Shown: positions 33,049-40,560 of the stretch, one piece after another | How the letters are laid out: each line of letters begins with the position of its first letter | Numbering within the stretch: position 1 is the first letter of the stretch | Assembly: GCA_934129885.1 (NCBI GenBank) | Contig: CAKOWU010000001.1 | Span: 62,001-126,000, forward strand | DNA length: 64,000 nucleotides | Direction of reading: 5' to 3' | From: an uncultured Bacilli bacterium | GTDB lineage: Bacteria; Bacillota_I; Bacilli_A; RF39; UBA660 | Program-made: the position numbers and the translations under genes | The notes under the pieces: model-generated | Database searches by the model: none | The model's input: only the letters and a program-made list of their open reading frames with translations | What the model was told of the DNA's origin: nothing

Positions 33049-33804
33049 TTATATATTTAGATTAAATAGTTCTTTGGCGGTCTCCGTGGTGCTTTCTAGA
33101 ACTATTTTTAGGTCTATATTTTTTATTTCGGCGATTGCGGTGGCGACAAAGTAGATATTATATGGTTCATTTTGCTTACCTCTATATGGCTCTGGAGTTA
33201 GATACGGGCTGTCGGTTTCAAGACAAAGATTTTTGAGTTCTAATTCTTTTACGACTTCTTTTAGATTTTTCTCTTTTTTGAAGGTTACAATGCCACCTAT
33301 ACCAAGGGTACATCCAAGTTCTACAAATTTCTTTGCGAAGGCAGGTGTGCTATCAAAGCAATGAATATGAAATTTGGTTTGATTTTGATATTGTTTTATT
33401 ATATTGTATGTATCTTCTATGGCGTCTCTACTGTGGATAACTACTGGTTTATGATATTTTATGGCAAGGTTTATTTGCTTTATAAACAGTTCTTTTTGCT
33501 TTTCTTTGTTATCTTTGGTGTAATGGTAATCGAGCCCTATTTCCCCTACTCCTACTACTTTGGGATTAGTTAGTTTTTTTTCTATTTCTAATAAGTCTTT
33601 TTCATTATAACTATCTGCACATTCTGGATGCAGGCCAAAACAAGCATATATATTAGAGTATTTATTACATAGTTCTAGTGTTTCATCTAGATCACCCTGA
33701 TTACAAGTACTTACTATCATGATGTTGCCGTTCATGTAGTCTATGATTTCTTCTAGGTTGTCATAGTCCTTTTTACTTAAATGACAATGTGTATCTATCA
33801 TCAT
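33049..33804 (-). CDS. tatD: TatD-family metal-dependent hydrolase
   Basis: 251 residues. A TIM-barrel nuclease of the YabD/TatD family, thought to act as a 3' DNA/RNA exonuclease. DTHCHLSK (metal His), GEIGLDYHYT, VVIHSRDA, HCFDSTPAFAKKF and LETDSPYLTPEPYRGKQNEP are all intact. Either of two successive ATGs could start it; GGCGAT lies upstream. Operon with rsmA. Confidence 0.95.
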   Translation of the reverse strand: MMIDTHCHLSKKDYDNLEEIIDYMNGNIMIVSTCNQGDLDETLELCNKYSNIYACFGLHPECADSYNEKDLLEIEKKLTNPKVVGVGEIGLDYHYTKDNKEKQKELFIKQINLAIKYHKPVVIHSRDAIEDTYNIIKQYQNQTKFHIHCFDSTPAFAKKFVELGCTLGIGGIVTFKKEKNLKEVVKELELKNLCLETDSPYLTPEPYRGKQNEPYNIYFVATAIAEIKNIDLKIVLESTTETAKELFNLNI

Positions 33805-33826
33805 ATGTATCGCCTCGCTTTAATTA

Positions 33827-33854
33827 ATAGTATCATAGTTTTGATATATGTCAA
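33827..33854 (-). promoter_or_regulatory. Promoter of tatD-rsmA
   Basis: Minus strand TTGACA (33849-33854), 16-bp spacer, TGATACTAT extended -10 (hexamer 33827-33832). Confidence 0.65.
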
Positions 33855-33963
33855 CATATAGATGTGAATTATGTTAATCTACTGAAGAAAAGTCTATGTT
33901 TTTAAAATTTGGGTATTGATTTAATTTCAGATGTTACGGGACTTTTTAAAAAAGAAATAAAAG

Positions 33964-33991
33964 AACTACAAGCATAGCGCTGTAGTTTTTT
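33964..33991. terminator. Terminator after the 34029-34664 gene (bidirectional)
   Basis: AACTACA / TGTAGTT with an internal GC/GC step; followed by TTTT on the plus strand and TCTTTTATTT on the minus strand. A 22-codon plus-strand frame (GIDLISDVTGLFKKEIKELQ) ends exactly at it and may be the tail of a lost gene. Confidence 0.6.
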
Positions 33992-34028
33992 GTCATAGAG
34001 GCCTTTATGAATATTGCTTTAAAACACC

Positions 34029-34664
34029 TTATTTATTTAAGGTATAAAGTAGATATAATAATCCTACTAATATGGCAAGTGTTCCAGCGAAACTAACTAT
34101 AATTAGGGCATATTTATATCTAATACTTGTGCGTAGGCTTGATCTTCTAGGCTCTATTTCTTCTTTCTGTTCTTGTTCACGGTAATTTTTAGGTAATAAT
34201 AGTTCACTGCTAGCGAGTATTTCTTCGCCACTTGCGGCTTTACTTATGGCTTTATTTATGTCTAAAGTATTTGGTTTTTGTACTATCTTTAGTGTTCCTT
34301 TAGAATAAATATTACATAGGTTTGAATATATAAAGTTGGTTAAGGTTGCGAAATTATCAAAAGTATATTTTCCTTTTAACTGCGGAATTAATAATTCGTA
34401 GTAATGCCACTTATCGTTTATACAAAACGCAACTGCGAAATGGTATTTACGCACATTGGCACTTGTTTGAAAAAATAATCTAACAACTTTATAACCTTTG
34501 TTTTCTAAAAATAGAGCCATAAATTCTGCGACTTCATTTGAGGTTTCAAGATTATAGGTTTCTTCTTCGATTGTGGCATAGTTATTATTTAAGATAAAAT
34601 CATAAAGACTATTTATTGAAATTATTCCTTGATTTGTATATTCTTCTAATATTTGATTTTCCAT
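34029..34664 (-). CDS. Hypothetical C-terminally membrane-anchored protein
   Basis: 211 residues. Residues ~1-125 form a cytosolic, mixed alpha/beta domain without a motif I know (AEFMALFLENKGYKVVRLFF, then KYHFAVAFCINDKWHYYELL). A Glu/Arg-rich linker follows, then one C-terminal helix (YALIIVSFAGTLAILVGLLY). The pattern FAVAF...W...YYELL recalls a cysteine-protease-like or transglutaminase-like core but no catalytic triad is evident. AGGAGG precedes the ATG. Single-gene unit with its own terminator. Confidence 0.65.
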   Translation of the reverse strand: MENQILEEYTNQGIISINSLYDFILNNNYATIEEETYNLETSNEVAEFMALFLENKGYKVVRLFFQTSANVRKYHFAVAFCINDKWHYYELLIPQLKGKYTFDNFATLTNFIYSNLCNIYSKGTLKIVQKPNTLDINKAISKAASGEEILASSELLLPKNYREQEQKEEIEPRRSSLRTSIRYKYALIIVSFAGTLAILVGLLYLLYTLNK

Positions 34665-34779
34665 GTGAACCTCCTATTATTTTGTACGTTTATAATATCA
34701 TATCTGGTTTTTAAAAGCAAAAATTTACGGTATATTTTTTATTTTATTTCACAAAATATTTATGGAAAGAAGGTCTTTT

Positions 34780-35295
34780 ATGCATGACTCAGGAATTGTT
34801 AGAAGAATAGATGATTTAGGCCGCGTGGTTATTCCTAAAGGAATACGAAAAAGGCTTAGAATTAAAAACGGAGATAACCTAGAGATATCATTTACTGACG
34901 ATAGTATTGTTATAAAAAAATATGATCAGGTCGGTAAGTTTAAGGATATATATACAGGTATTATTGATGCGTTTTATAGGATTTTGGGTAAAGATATTTT
35001 ACTTACTAATGGTGATACTTATATTTACGGAATGGGTAAAATAAGTGGCGGTGTAGTTAACAAAGAATTTTCAGAAGAGATTAATAATCTTATAGAAAAC
35101 AGATGTGAGGATTTGGTGGGAGGCGAGTTTTTTCTTACGTCAGATGTGAAGTTCAGCGGGCAATTGTTTGTAAGTCCACTGGTGGTTCAAGGCGATATTG
35201 CGGGGGCAGTTGTGCTGGCGGATGAGTCGATTAGCGAGGCTGATATGACAACAATTCGCGGAATTTCTACATTTATATGCGAATATATTGAATAA
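34780..35295 (+). CDS. spoVT: SpoVT/AbrB-family transcription regulator
   Basis: 171 residues from the ATG at 34780 (AGAAGG six nt upstream). Residues 1-50 form the AbrB swapped-hairpin DNA-binding domain (GIVRRIDDLGRVVIPKGIRK then LRIKNGDNLEISF). Residues ~55-170 form a GAF-like domain, the layout of SpoVT, a late forespore regulator in sporulating Firmicutes. Close match over full length. SpoVT homologues also occur in lineages not known to sporulate, so a sporulation role is not certain. The last bases overlap the -35 of the following T-box promoter. Confidence 0.88.
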   Translation: MHDSGIVRRIDDLGRVVIPKGIRKRLRIKNGDNLEISFTDDSIVIKKYDQVGKFKDIYTGIIDAFYRILGKDILLTNGDTYIYGMGKISGGVVNKEFSEEINNLIENRCEDLVGGEFFLTSDVKFSGQLFVSPLVVQGDIAGAVVLADESISEADMTTIRGISTFICEYIE

Positions 35296-35316
35296 TTTTT
35301 TTTAGTGTGCTATAAT
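35288..35316 (+). promoter_or_regulatory. Promoter of the T-box operon
   Basis: TTGAAT (35288-35293), 17-bp spacer ending TGTGC, TATAAT (35311-35316); extended -10. Confidence 0.75.
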
Positions 35317-35319
35317 TTG

Positions 35320-35523
35320 TCCTAGTAAAAGGCAATGAAGAAGAGAAGAATAGGTGACTTTTTAGAGAGTTTATGATTGGTGGAAATAAACAAGGTAACT
35401 ATTTTAAATGACTTTGGAGCTGTTTCGGACGAAGGCATGCGTTAAATGTTTGAGGCAAGTTTAACTTGTGAATTAAGGTGGTACCACGTAATCTTACGTC
35501 CTTATATATAGGGACTTTTTTTG
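35320..35523 (+). ncRNA. T-box riboswitch, specifier AUG (methionine)
   Basis: The antiterminator T-box sequence AAGGTGGTACCACG is at 35475-35488. It is followed by a terminator (GTCC / GGAC, then seven T) at 35498-35522. Upstream lies a ~120-nt stem I region. The AAATGAC stretch at 35406-35412 places ATG (35408-35410) before a purine in the expected specifier position. The specifier fits metG, the third gene of the operon. In T-boxes, uncharged tRNA stabilises the antiterminator and switches the operon on. Confidence 0.88.
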
Positions 35524-35537
35524 TTTGGAGGGATATT

Positions 35538-36023
35538 ATGAGGAAATTTTTTAAGGTAAGTATGGATGAGTTTAAGGCATCTAATTTAGGGACCGAGAAG
35601 GACTATAATGAATACGTTCTTCCTATTAGGAGTACGAAATATAGTGCCGGATACGATTTTAAGTTACTTAAGGATGTTACTTTAAAGCCTTTGGAGAAGG
35701 CTATCGTGCCAACGGGCGTTAGGGTTTCTATGGAAAATGATGAAGTTTTGATGATTTTTATTAGAAGTAGTTTAGGCTTTAAGTATGACATTAGGCTTTG
35801 TAATCAAGTGGGAATTATTGATAGCGATTTTTTTAATAGTGCCGATAACGGAGGACATATATTTATAAAAATTCAAAATGAGGGCGATAAGACGGTTACT
35901 TTGAAAAAGGGCGACAATTTTGTTCAAGGTGTTTTTGTAAAGTATTTAACTGTGGATAATGAAGAAGATGTTGCGACTTTAAGAAGTGGTGGTATTGGCA
36001 GTACAGATAAGGTGGGAAATTAA
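35538..36023 (+). CDS. dut: dUTP diphosphatase
   Basis: 161 residues from the ATG at 35538 (GGAGGG upstream); the longer frame begins inside the T-box and is wrong. It hydrolyses dUTP to dUMP. Trimeric-type dUTPase motifs: STKYSAGYDF (1), FIRSSLG (2), NQVGIIDSDFFN (3), KKGDNFVQGVFVKY (4) and the C-terminal GGIGSTDKVGN (5). First gene behind a methionine T-box, and TAATG overlap with the next gene. Regulation by methionine-tRNA charging is unusual for dut. Confidence 0.93.
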   Translation: MRKFFKVSMDEFKASNLGTEKDYNEYVLPIRSTKYSAGYDFKLLKDVTLKPLEKAIVPTGVRVSMENDEVLMIFIRSSLGFKYDIRLCNQVGIIDSDFFNSADNGGHIFIKIQNEGDKTVTLKKGDNFVQGVFVKYLTVDNEEDVATLRSGGIGSTDKVGN

Positions 36024-36955
36024 TGGATAAGAAATATTTACTTATATCGCATGTAGCGGATGAGGACGGAATTACACCGGTAATTTTATCAAAACTGGTT
36101 TTTAAGAATATTGACTTTGTGTTAACGGAACCTCGAGAGGTTGATAAGAGTTATTTAGACAATGTGGATAACTATGATTTTGTTTATATTACTGATTTAA
36201 ATGTTAGTCCTGAACTGGCTTTGAAGATTAATGAAGACGAGAGCCTTAAGTGTAAGACTTTAATTTTTGATCATCACAAAAGTGCGCTTGAGTTAAACAA
36301 GTATGATTACATTACGGTTATAGATGAAAGCGATGGCAGAAAGGAAAGTGCGACTAGTATTTTCTATGAATATTTATGTTCTATTTCTGACAATGATATT
36401 TTGCATAAAAATTCTACTAAAGGTCTTGTAGAGCAAGTTAGACTTATTGACACTTATGATTTTAAAACGGAGGAAGATAAAAAGGCGCACAATTTAGATT
36501 TGTTATTTTCTATTCTTGGTAGAGAAAATTATATTGATTATTTTGATAATTATATTAGGGTTCACGATACTTTTGAATACGCTAAAGATGAGGATTTTTT
36601 GATTAAACTAGAAAAGGACAAGGTTGATAATTATTTAAAGCAAAAGACTGATGAGATGATGAGGGTAAATATTGACGGACACAAGGCTGGTGTGGTGTTT
36701 GCGGAAAGATACCGTAGTCAACTTGGAAATTATTTGGTTAGTTTGTATGACGATATTGATTTTGCGATAATCATAAGCGTGACGAAAAGTGTTAGTTATA
36801 GAGGAAACGGAAAGATAGATTTAAGTGTATTTGCGGCAAAGTACGGTGGCGGTGGACATGCGAATGCTTCTGGCAGCGGGGTACCGGCAGATTTACTTAA
36901 GAATATTACTAAGTTAATTTTTAATGATGTTACTTTTGAGGAGGATGAAAAATAA
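36023..36955 (+). CDS. DHH-family phosphoesterase (NrnB-like)
   Basis: 310 residues. DHH domain with HVADEDGITPVI (metal Asp), ITDLN and FDHHKSALELN, then a DHHA1 domain ending GKIDLSVFAAKYGGGGHANA. This matches standalone DHH-DHHA1 nucleases such as NrnB, which degrade short RNA oligonucleotides; cyclic-dinucleotide hydrolysis is the alternative. The canonical DADG becomes ADEDG. Overlaps dut and metG as TAATG on both sides, so tightly coupled in the methionine-controlled operon. Confidence 0.85.
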   Translation: MDKKYLLISHVADEDGITPVILSKLVFKNIDFVLTEPREVDKSYLDNVDNYDFVYITDLNVSPELALKINEDESLKCKTLIFDHHKSALELNKYDYITVIDESDGRKESATSIFYEYLCSISDNDILHKNSTKGLVEQVRLIDTYDFKTEEDKKAHNLDLLFSILGRENYIDYFDNYIRVHDTFEYAKDEDFLIKLEKDKVDNYLKQKTDEMMRVNIDGHKAGVVFAERYRSQLGNYLVSLYDDIDFAIIISVTKSVSYRGNGKIDLSVFAAKYGGGGHANASGSGVPADLLKNITKLIFNDVTFEEDEK

Positions 36956-38562
36956 TGAATGATAATTTAGAAAAAGACGAATTAACAAAAAATACAGATA
37001 GTTTGGCAAAAAATACTTTTTATATTACGACGCCAATTTTTTATGCTTCAGGCAAGCCACAAATTGGAAATACTTATACTTCTGTGCTTTCTGATGCACT
37101 TGCGAGATACAAAAGACTTATGGGCTATGATGTAATGTTCCAAACTGGTATGGATGAACATGGCTTAAAGGTTGAGGAGAAGGCACATAGTCTTGGGAAA
37201 GAGCCACAGGAGTTTGTGGATGAGATTGCACTTGAGGTTAAAAACATTTTGGCGATTATGAATATTAGTTATGATAAATTTATTAGAACTACTAATTCTA
37301 GTCACCGCGAAGCTGTTCAAAAGATTTTTAAGAAGTTATATGATAAGGGAGATATTTATAAAGGAAGATATGAGGGGCTTTACTGTACTCCTTGCGAATC
37401 TTTTTTTACTAAAAGTCAGTTAGTAGATGGTAAATGTCCTGATTGTGGTAGAGATGTACAAATGACTAAGGAGGAAGCATATTTCCTTAAATTATCTAAA
37501 TATGAGGATTGGTTACGTGATTATATTAATACTCATGATGATTATATTGTACCTTCTATCAAGAAAAATGAAATGCTTAGTTTTTTAGATAATGGACTTG
37601 ATGATTTATGTGTTTCTAGGACTTCATTTGACTGGGGTATTAAGGTTCCTTTTGATGAGAAACATGTTATATATGTATGGCTTGATGCACTTACTAATTA
37701 TATTACTTTCCAAGGCTATATGAGTGATGAGGAAAATTTTAAAAAGTACTGGCCTGCGGATGTACATGTGGTTGGAAAGGATATTTTGAGGTTTCATTCT
37801 ATTTACTGGCCTATTATGTTACATGCACTTGATTTACCTATAACGAAGCAAGTGCTTGCACACCCATTTTATGTAGACGCTAAAGGGGGGAAGATGAGCA
37901 AGTCTAAAGGTAATGCTTTATACGCTGATGAGATGGTTAAATATTTTGACGTGGATGCGATTAGGTATTATTTACTCAGTGAACTTGGTCTTACTCATGA
38001 TGGTAATATTGGCTATGAACTTATTATTGATAAGTACAATGCTGATTTGGCAAATACTTTGGGTAATTTGGTAAACAGGACAATTAGTATGAGTCACAAG
38101 TATTTTGATGGTGTGGTAGAGGTACCCCGAGAGATAAACGAGGAAGAAGATACGGAACTTATCAAAATGGCTACTAGCTTAGGTGATAAGATTGATGAGT
38201 TTATGAAGGAATTTAAGGTTCAAAATGCACTTAATCTTATATTTGATTTGTACAGAAGATGTAACAAGTATATTGATGAAACTATGCCATGGGTTTTGGC
38301 TAAAGATGATAGTAAAAGGGATAGGCTAAATACTGTACTTTATAATTTACTTGAGGCTATTAGAATAGGTAATGTTTATCTTGAAGCATTTTTACCAGAG
38401 ACGGCTGACAAAATTTTTAAACAGCTAAATACACAAAATAGAGATATTCATTCTACCAATGATTTTAAAGGTATGGATAGTGGTATTAAACTTAATAAGC
38501 CAGAAGTTTTATTTAAGAGAATTGATAAGGATGAGTTACTTAAGGAGATATACGGAGAATAG
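36955..38562 (+). CDS. metG: Methionyl-tRNA synthetase
   Basis: 535 residues, without the C-terminal tRNA-binding (EMAP-like) domain found in B. subtilis MetRS (~660). It charges tRNA-Met. About 20 non-conserved residues precede the core FYITTPIFYASGKPQIGNTY. The HIGH-type signature reads QIGN: the first His is Gln36 (codon CAA). KMSKSKGN is intact (~residues 313-320). Zinc knuckle CTPC...CPDCG (~142-160). The upstream T-box with an AUG specifier supports the identity strongly. Confidence 0.96.
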   Translation: MNDNLEKDELTKNTDSLAKNTFYITTPIFYASGKPQIGNTYTSVLSDALARYKRLMGYDVMFQTGMDEHGLKVEEKAHSLGKEPQEFVDEIALEVKNILAIMNISYDKFIRTTNSSHREAVQKIFKKLYDKGDIYKGRYEGLYCTPCESFFTKSQLVDGKCPDCGRDVQMTKEEAYFLKLSKYEDWLRDYINTHDDYIVPSIKKNEMLSFLDNGLDDLCVSRTSFDWGIKVPFDEKHVIYVWLDALTNYITFQGYMSDEENFKKYWPADVHVVGKDILRFHSIYWPIMLHALDLPITKQVLAHPFYVDAKGGKMSKSKGNALYADEMVKYFDVDAIRYYLLSELGLTHDGNIGYELIIDKYNADLANTLGNLVNRTISMSHKYFDGVVEVPREINEEEDTELIKMATSLGDKIDEFMKEFKVQNALNLIFDLYRRCNKYIDETMPWVLAKDDSKRDRLNTVLYNLLEAIRIGNVYLEAFLPETADKIFKQLNTQNRDIHSTNDFKGMDSGIKLNKPEVLFKRIDKDELLKEIYGE

Positions 38563-38625
38563 ATTTATTCTTCTTTTTTGCATTAGAAAGTGCTAGAGAA
38601 TAGCGAGTAAAAAGTTCATAAATTA

Positions 38626-38654
38626 TTGCACTTTTGGATTAAAGATGTTATACT
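38626..38654 (+). promoter_or_regulatory. Promoter of the acyl-CoA-synthetase/kinase pair
   Basis: TTGCAC (38626-38631), 17-bp spacer, TATACT (38649-38654). Confidence 0.75.
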
Positions 38655-38665
38655 TTGATTATGTT

Positions 38666-38678
38666 GTTAATTGTTAAC
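38666..38678. promoter_or_regulatory. Operator-like palindrome just after the start point
   Basis: GTTAA-TTG-TTAAC, a perfect 5-bp-arm palindrome located 12 bp after the -10 element and 16 bp before the start codon, the place where a repressor would block elongation. The regulator is unknown. Confidence 0.4.
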
Positions 38679-38693
38679 GAGGGGGGAACGGTT

Positions 38694-40535
38694 ATGAATT
38701 TAAGAATTAACGAAGAAAAATTTGAAGAAATTCAAAACAGAAAAAAATTGATAGAACTTCAAAATGGTCCTACTGGTTATCCGGCAATAGATAAACCATG
38801 GGAAAGGTTTTATGACAAGGATGAATTTTACAAACCTAAAACTTTAAAAACTGTTTATCAAGAAATTTATGATAATAATGTAAACTATCCAAACGATTTA
38901 GCACTTGAGTATTTTTATGCACGTATAAGTTTTAATAATTTATTTAAGAATATTGAAAAAACGGCAAAAGCCCTTGAAGAATATGGTGTTCGAAAAGGCG
39001 ATTTTGTGACTATATGTGCTCCTGGCATGCCTGAGACTATTTATAGTTTTTATGCGCTCTCAAAAATAGGTGGAGTTGCGAATATGATGGCGCCTTATTT
39101 TGACCCAAAGGGTCTTGTGGAGAGAATTAATGAATGCGAAAGTGATTTACTAATTGTAATGGATAGTTTTTATAATATAATTAAGGACGCTACTGATAAA
39201 TCAAGAATTAAAAATGTGGTCGTTGTTCCAACTTTTAATACTTCACCACTTGGTATTGTTTTAAAATCAAAGTATAAATTACAAAGAAATAATAATGAAA
39301 TTTTTTGGAATGGGTTTATAAGAGATGGTAAAGGTAGAGATGAAACTGAAACATCATCTTATGAAAAGAACAGACCTTTGGCGATGGTTTATTCTAGTGG
39401 GACGACTGGGGCATCTAAAGGAATATTACTTTCAAATGACAGTTTTCAAAATTCAGTACAGTCTTATCCAACGCTTGGTATAAATTTATCTAGGGGACAA
39501 AAGTTTTATCAGATAATACCGACTTGGTATTCTACTGGTCTTAGTACTTCAGTTCATTTACCTTTGTCTTATGGCTCTACGGTGTTTATGGATCCTAGGT
39601 TTGAAAGAGAGGTGTTTGTTAAAAATGTTATAAAACACAAACCTAATTATTCGGTTGCCGCAACTAGTATATATGAAGGATTTTTGGATGAGAAACTTGT
39701 TCGTAATAGTGATTTATCTCATTTTAATTATCCGTTTGAAGGCGGCGAGCCTTTAAGAAGTGATGTTGCCGAGCAGATAAATGAGGTGTTTAAAAAACAC
39801 GGTAGTGACGCTAAACTTGGGGCAGCATATGGACAATGCGAATGTGGTGGTGCAATTACTACACAAACAACGGATGATGAACATTCTGCAGGTTCTGTTG
39901 GGATACCACTACCTGGGGTTACTTTAAATATTATGAATGAAAATCATGAAATGATGCCTTATAATGAACGCGGTGTTATTTATGCTAATACCCCCTGCAG
40001 TATGATTGAGTATTACAAAAACAAGGAGGCTACTGAAGAATACTTTTATATAGATGAAAATGGTGTTAAGTGGAATAACACTGGCGATATTGGATACGTT
40101 GATGAGAACGGCGAATTATATGTGTTAGGCAGAAGTAGTGATTATTCTGTTATTGATGGCAAAAAAGTGTATAATTTTGATATAGAAAATGTTATTATGC
40201 AATTTGACGAAGTTAGTCTTTGTGATATTTTAGAAAAAGTAAATGAGGACGGTACGCATACAGTTGCAGCACATATAATTTTAGACGATGAATTTAAAGA
40301 TGCGTTAGAAAATGATACTTTCGCATTAAATGATTTATTTAAAAGGATTCAAGATGCTATATACGGTGAGTTAAAGGATATTTCATTTGTACCGTCACTA
40401 TTTAAAATTAGAACCGAATTTCCTTGTGCTCCTTCTGGAAAAAGAGATATTAAAAAAATGAAGGAGGAAACAGAAGGTTTTATCAAAATGCCACAATACG
40501 TTTCTAGTGATAAAAGACTTAAGTTATCATTATAA
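38694..40535 (+). CDS. AMP-dependent acyl-CoA synthetase/ligase family enzyme
   Basis: 613 residues from the ATG at 38694 (GGGGGG site 7 nt upstream). ANL superfamily adenylate-forming enzyme. AMP-binding P-loop MVYSSGTTGASKGIL (~residues 230-245); GAAYGQCECGGAITTQ (A5-type motif); NTGDIGYVDENGELYVLGRS (A7/A8). A C-terminal lysine in SGKRDIKK fits the catalytic Lys. Substrate cannot be told; a fatty acid or other carboxylate is likely. It is co-transcribed with a histidine-kinase-like gene 25 bp downstream. Confidence 0.87.
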   Translation: MNLRINEEKFEEIQNRKKLIELQNGPTGYPAIDKPWERFYDKDEFYKPKTLKTVYQEIYDNNVNYPNDLALEYFYARISFNNLFKNIEKTAKALEEYGVRKGDFVTICAPGMPETIYSFYALSKIGGVANMMAPYFDPKGLVERINECESDLLIVMDSFYNIIKDATDKSRIKNVVVVPTFNTSPLGIVLKSKYKLQRNNNEIFWNGFIRDGKGRDETETSSYEKNRPLAMVYSSGTTGASKGILLSNDSFQNSVQSYPTLGINLSRGQKFYQIIPTWYSTGLSTSVHLPLSYGSTVFMDPRFEREVFVKNVIKHKPNYSVAATSIYEGFLDEKLVRNSDLSHFNYPFEGGEPLRSDVAEQINEVFKKHGSDAKLGAAYGQCECGGAITTQTTDDEHSAGSVGIPLPGVTLNIMNENHEMMPYNERGVIYANTPCSMIEYYKNKEATEEYFYIDENGVKWNNTGDIGYVDENGELYVLGRSSDYSVIDGKKVYNFDIENVIMQFDEVSLCDILEKVNEDGTHTVAAHIILDDEFKDALENDTFALNDLFKRIQDAIYGELKDISFVPSLFKIRTEFPCAPSGKRDIKKMKEETEGFIKMPQYVSSDKRLKLSL

Positions 40536-40560
40536 AAAAGAATAAAGAGAGGTGTTTACT

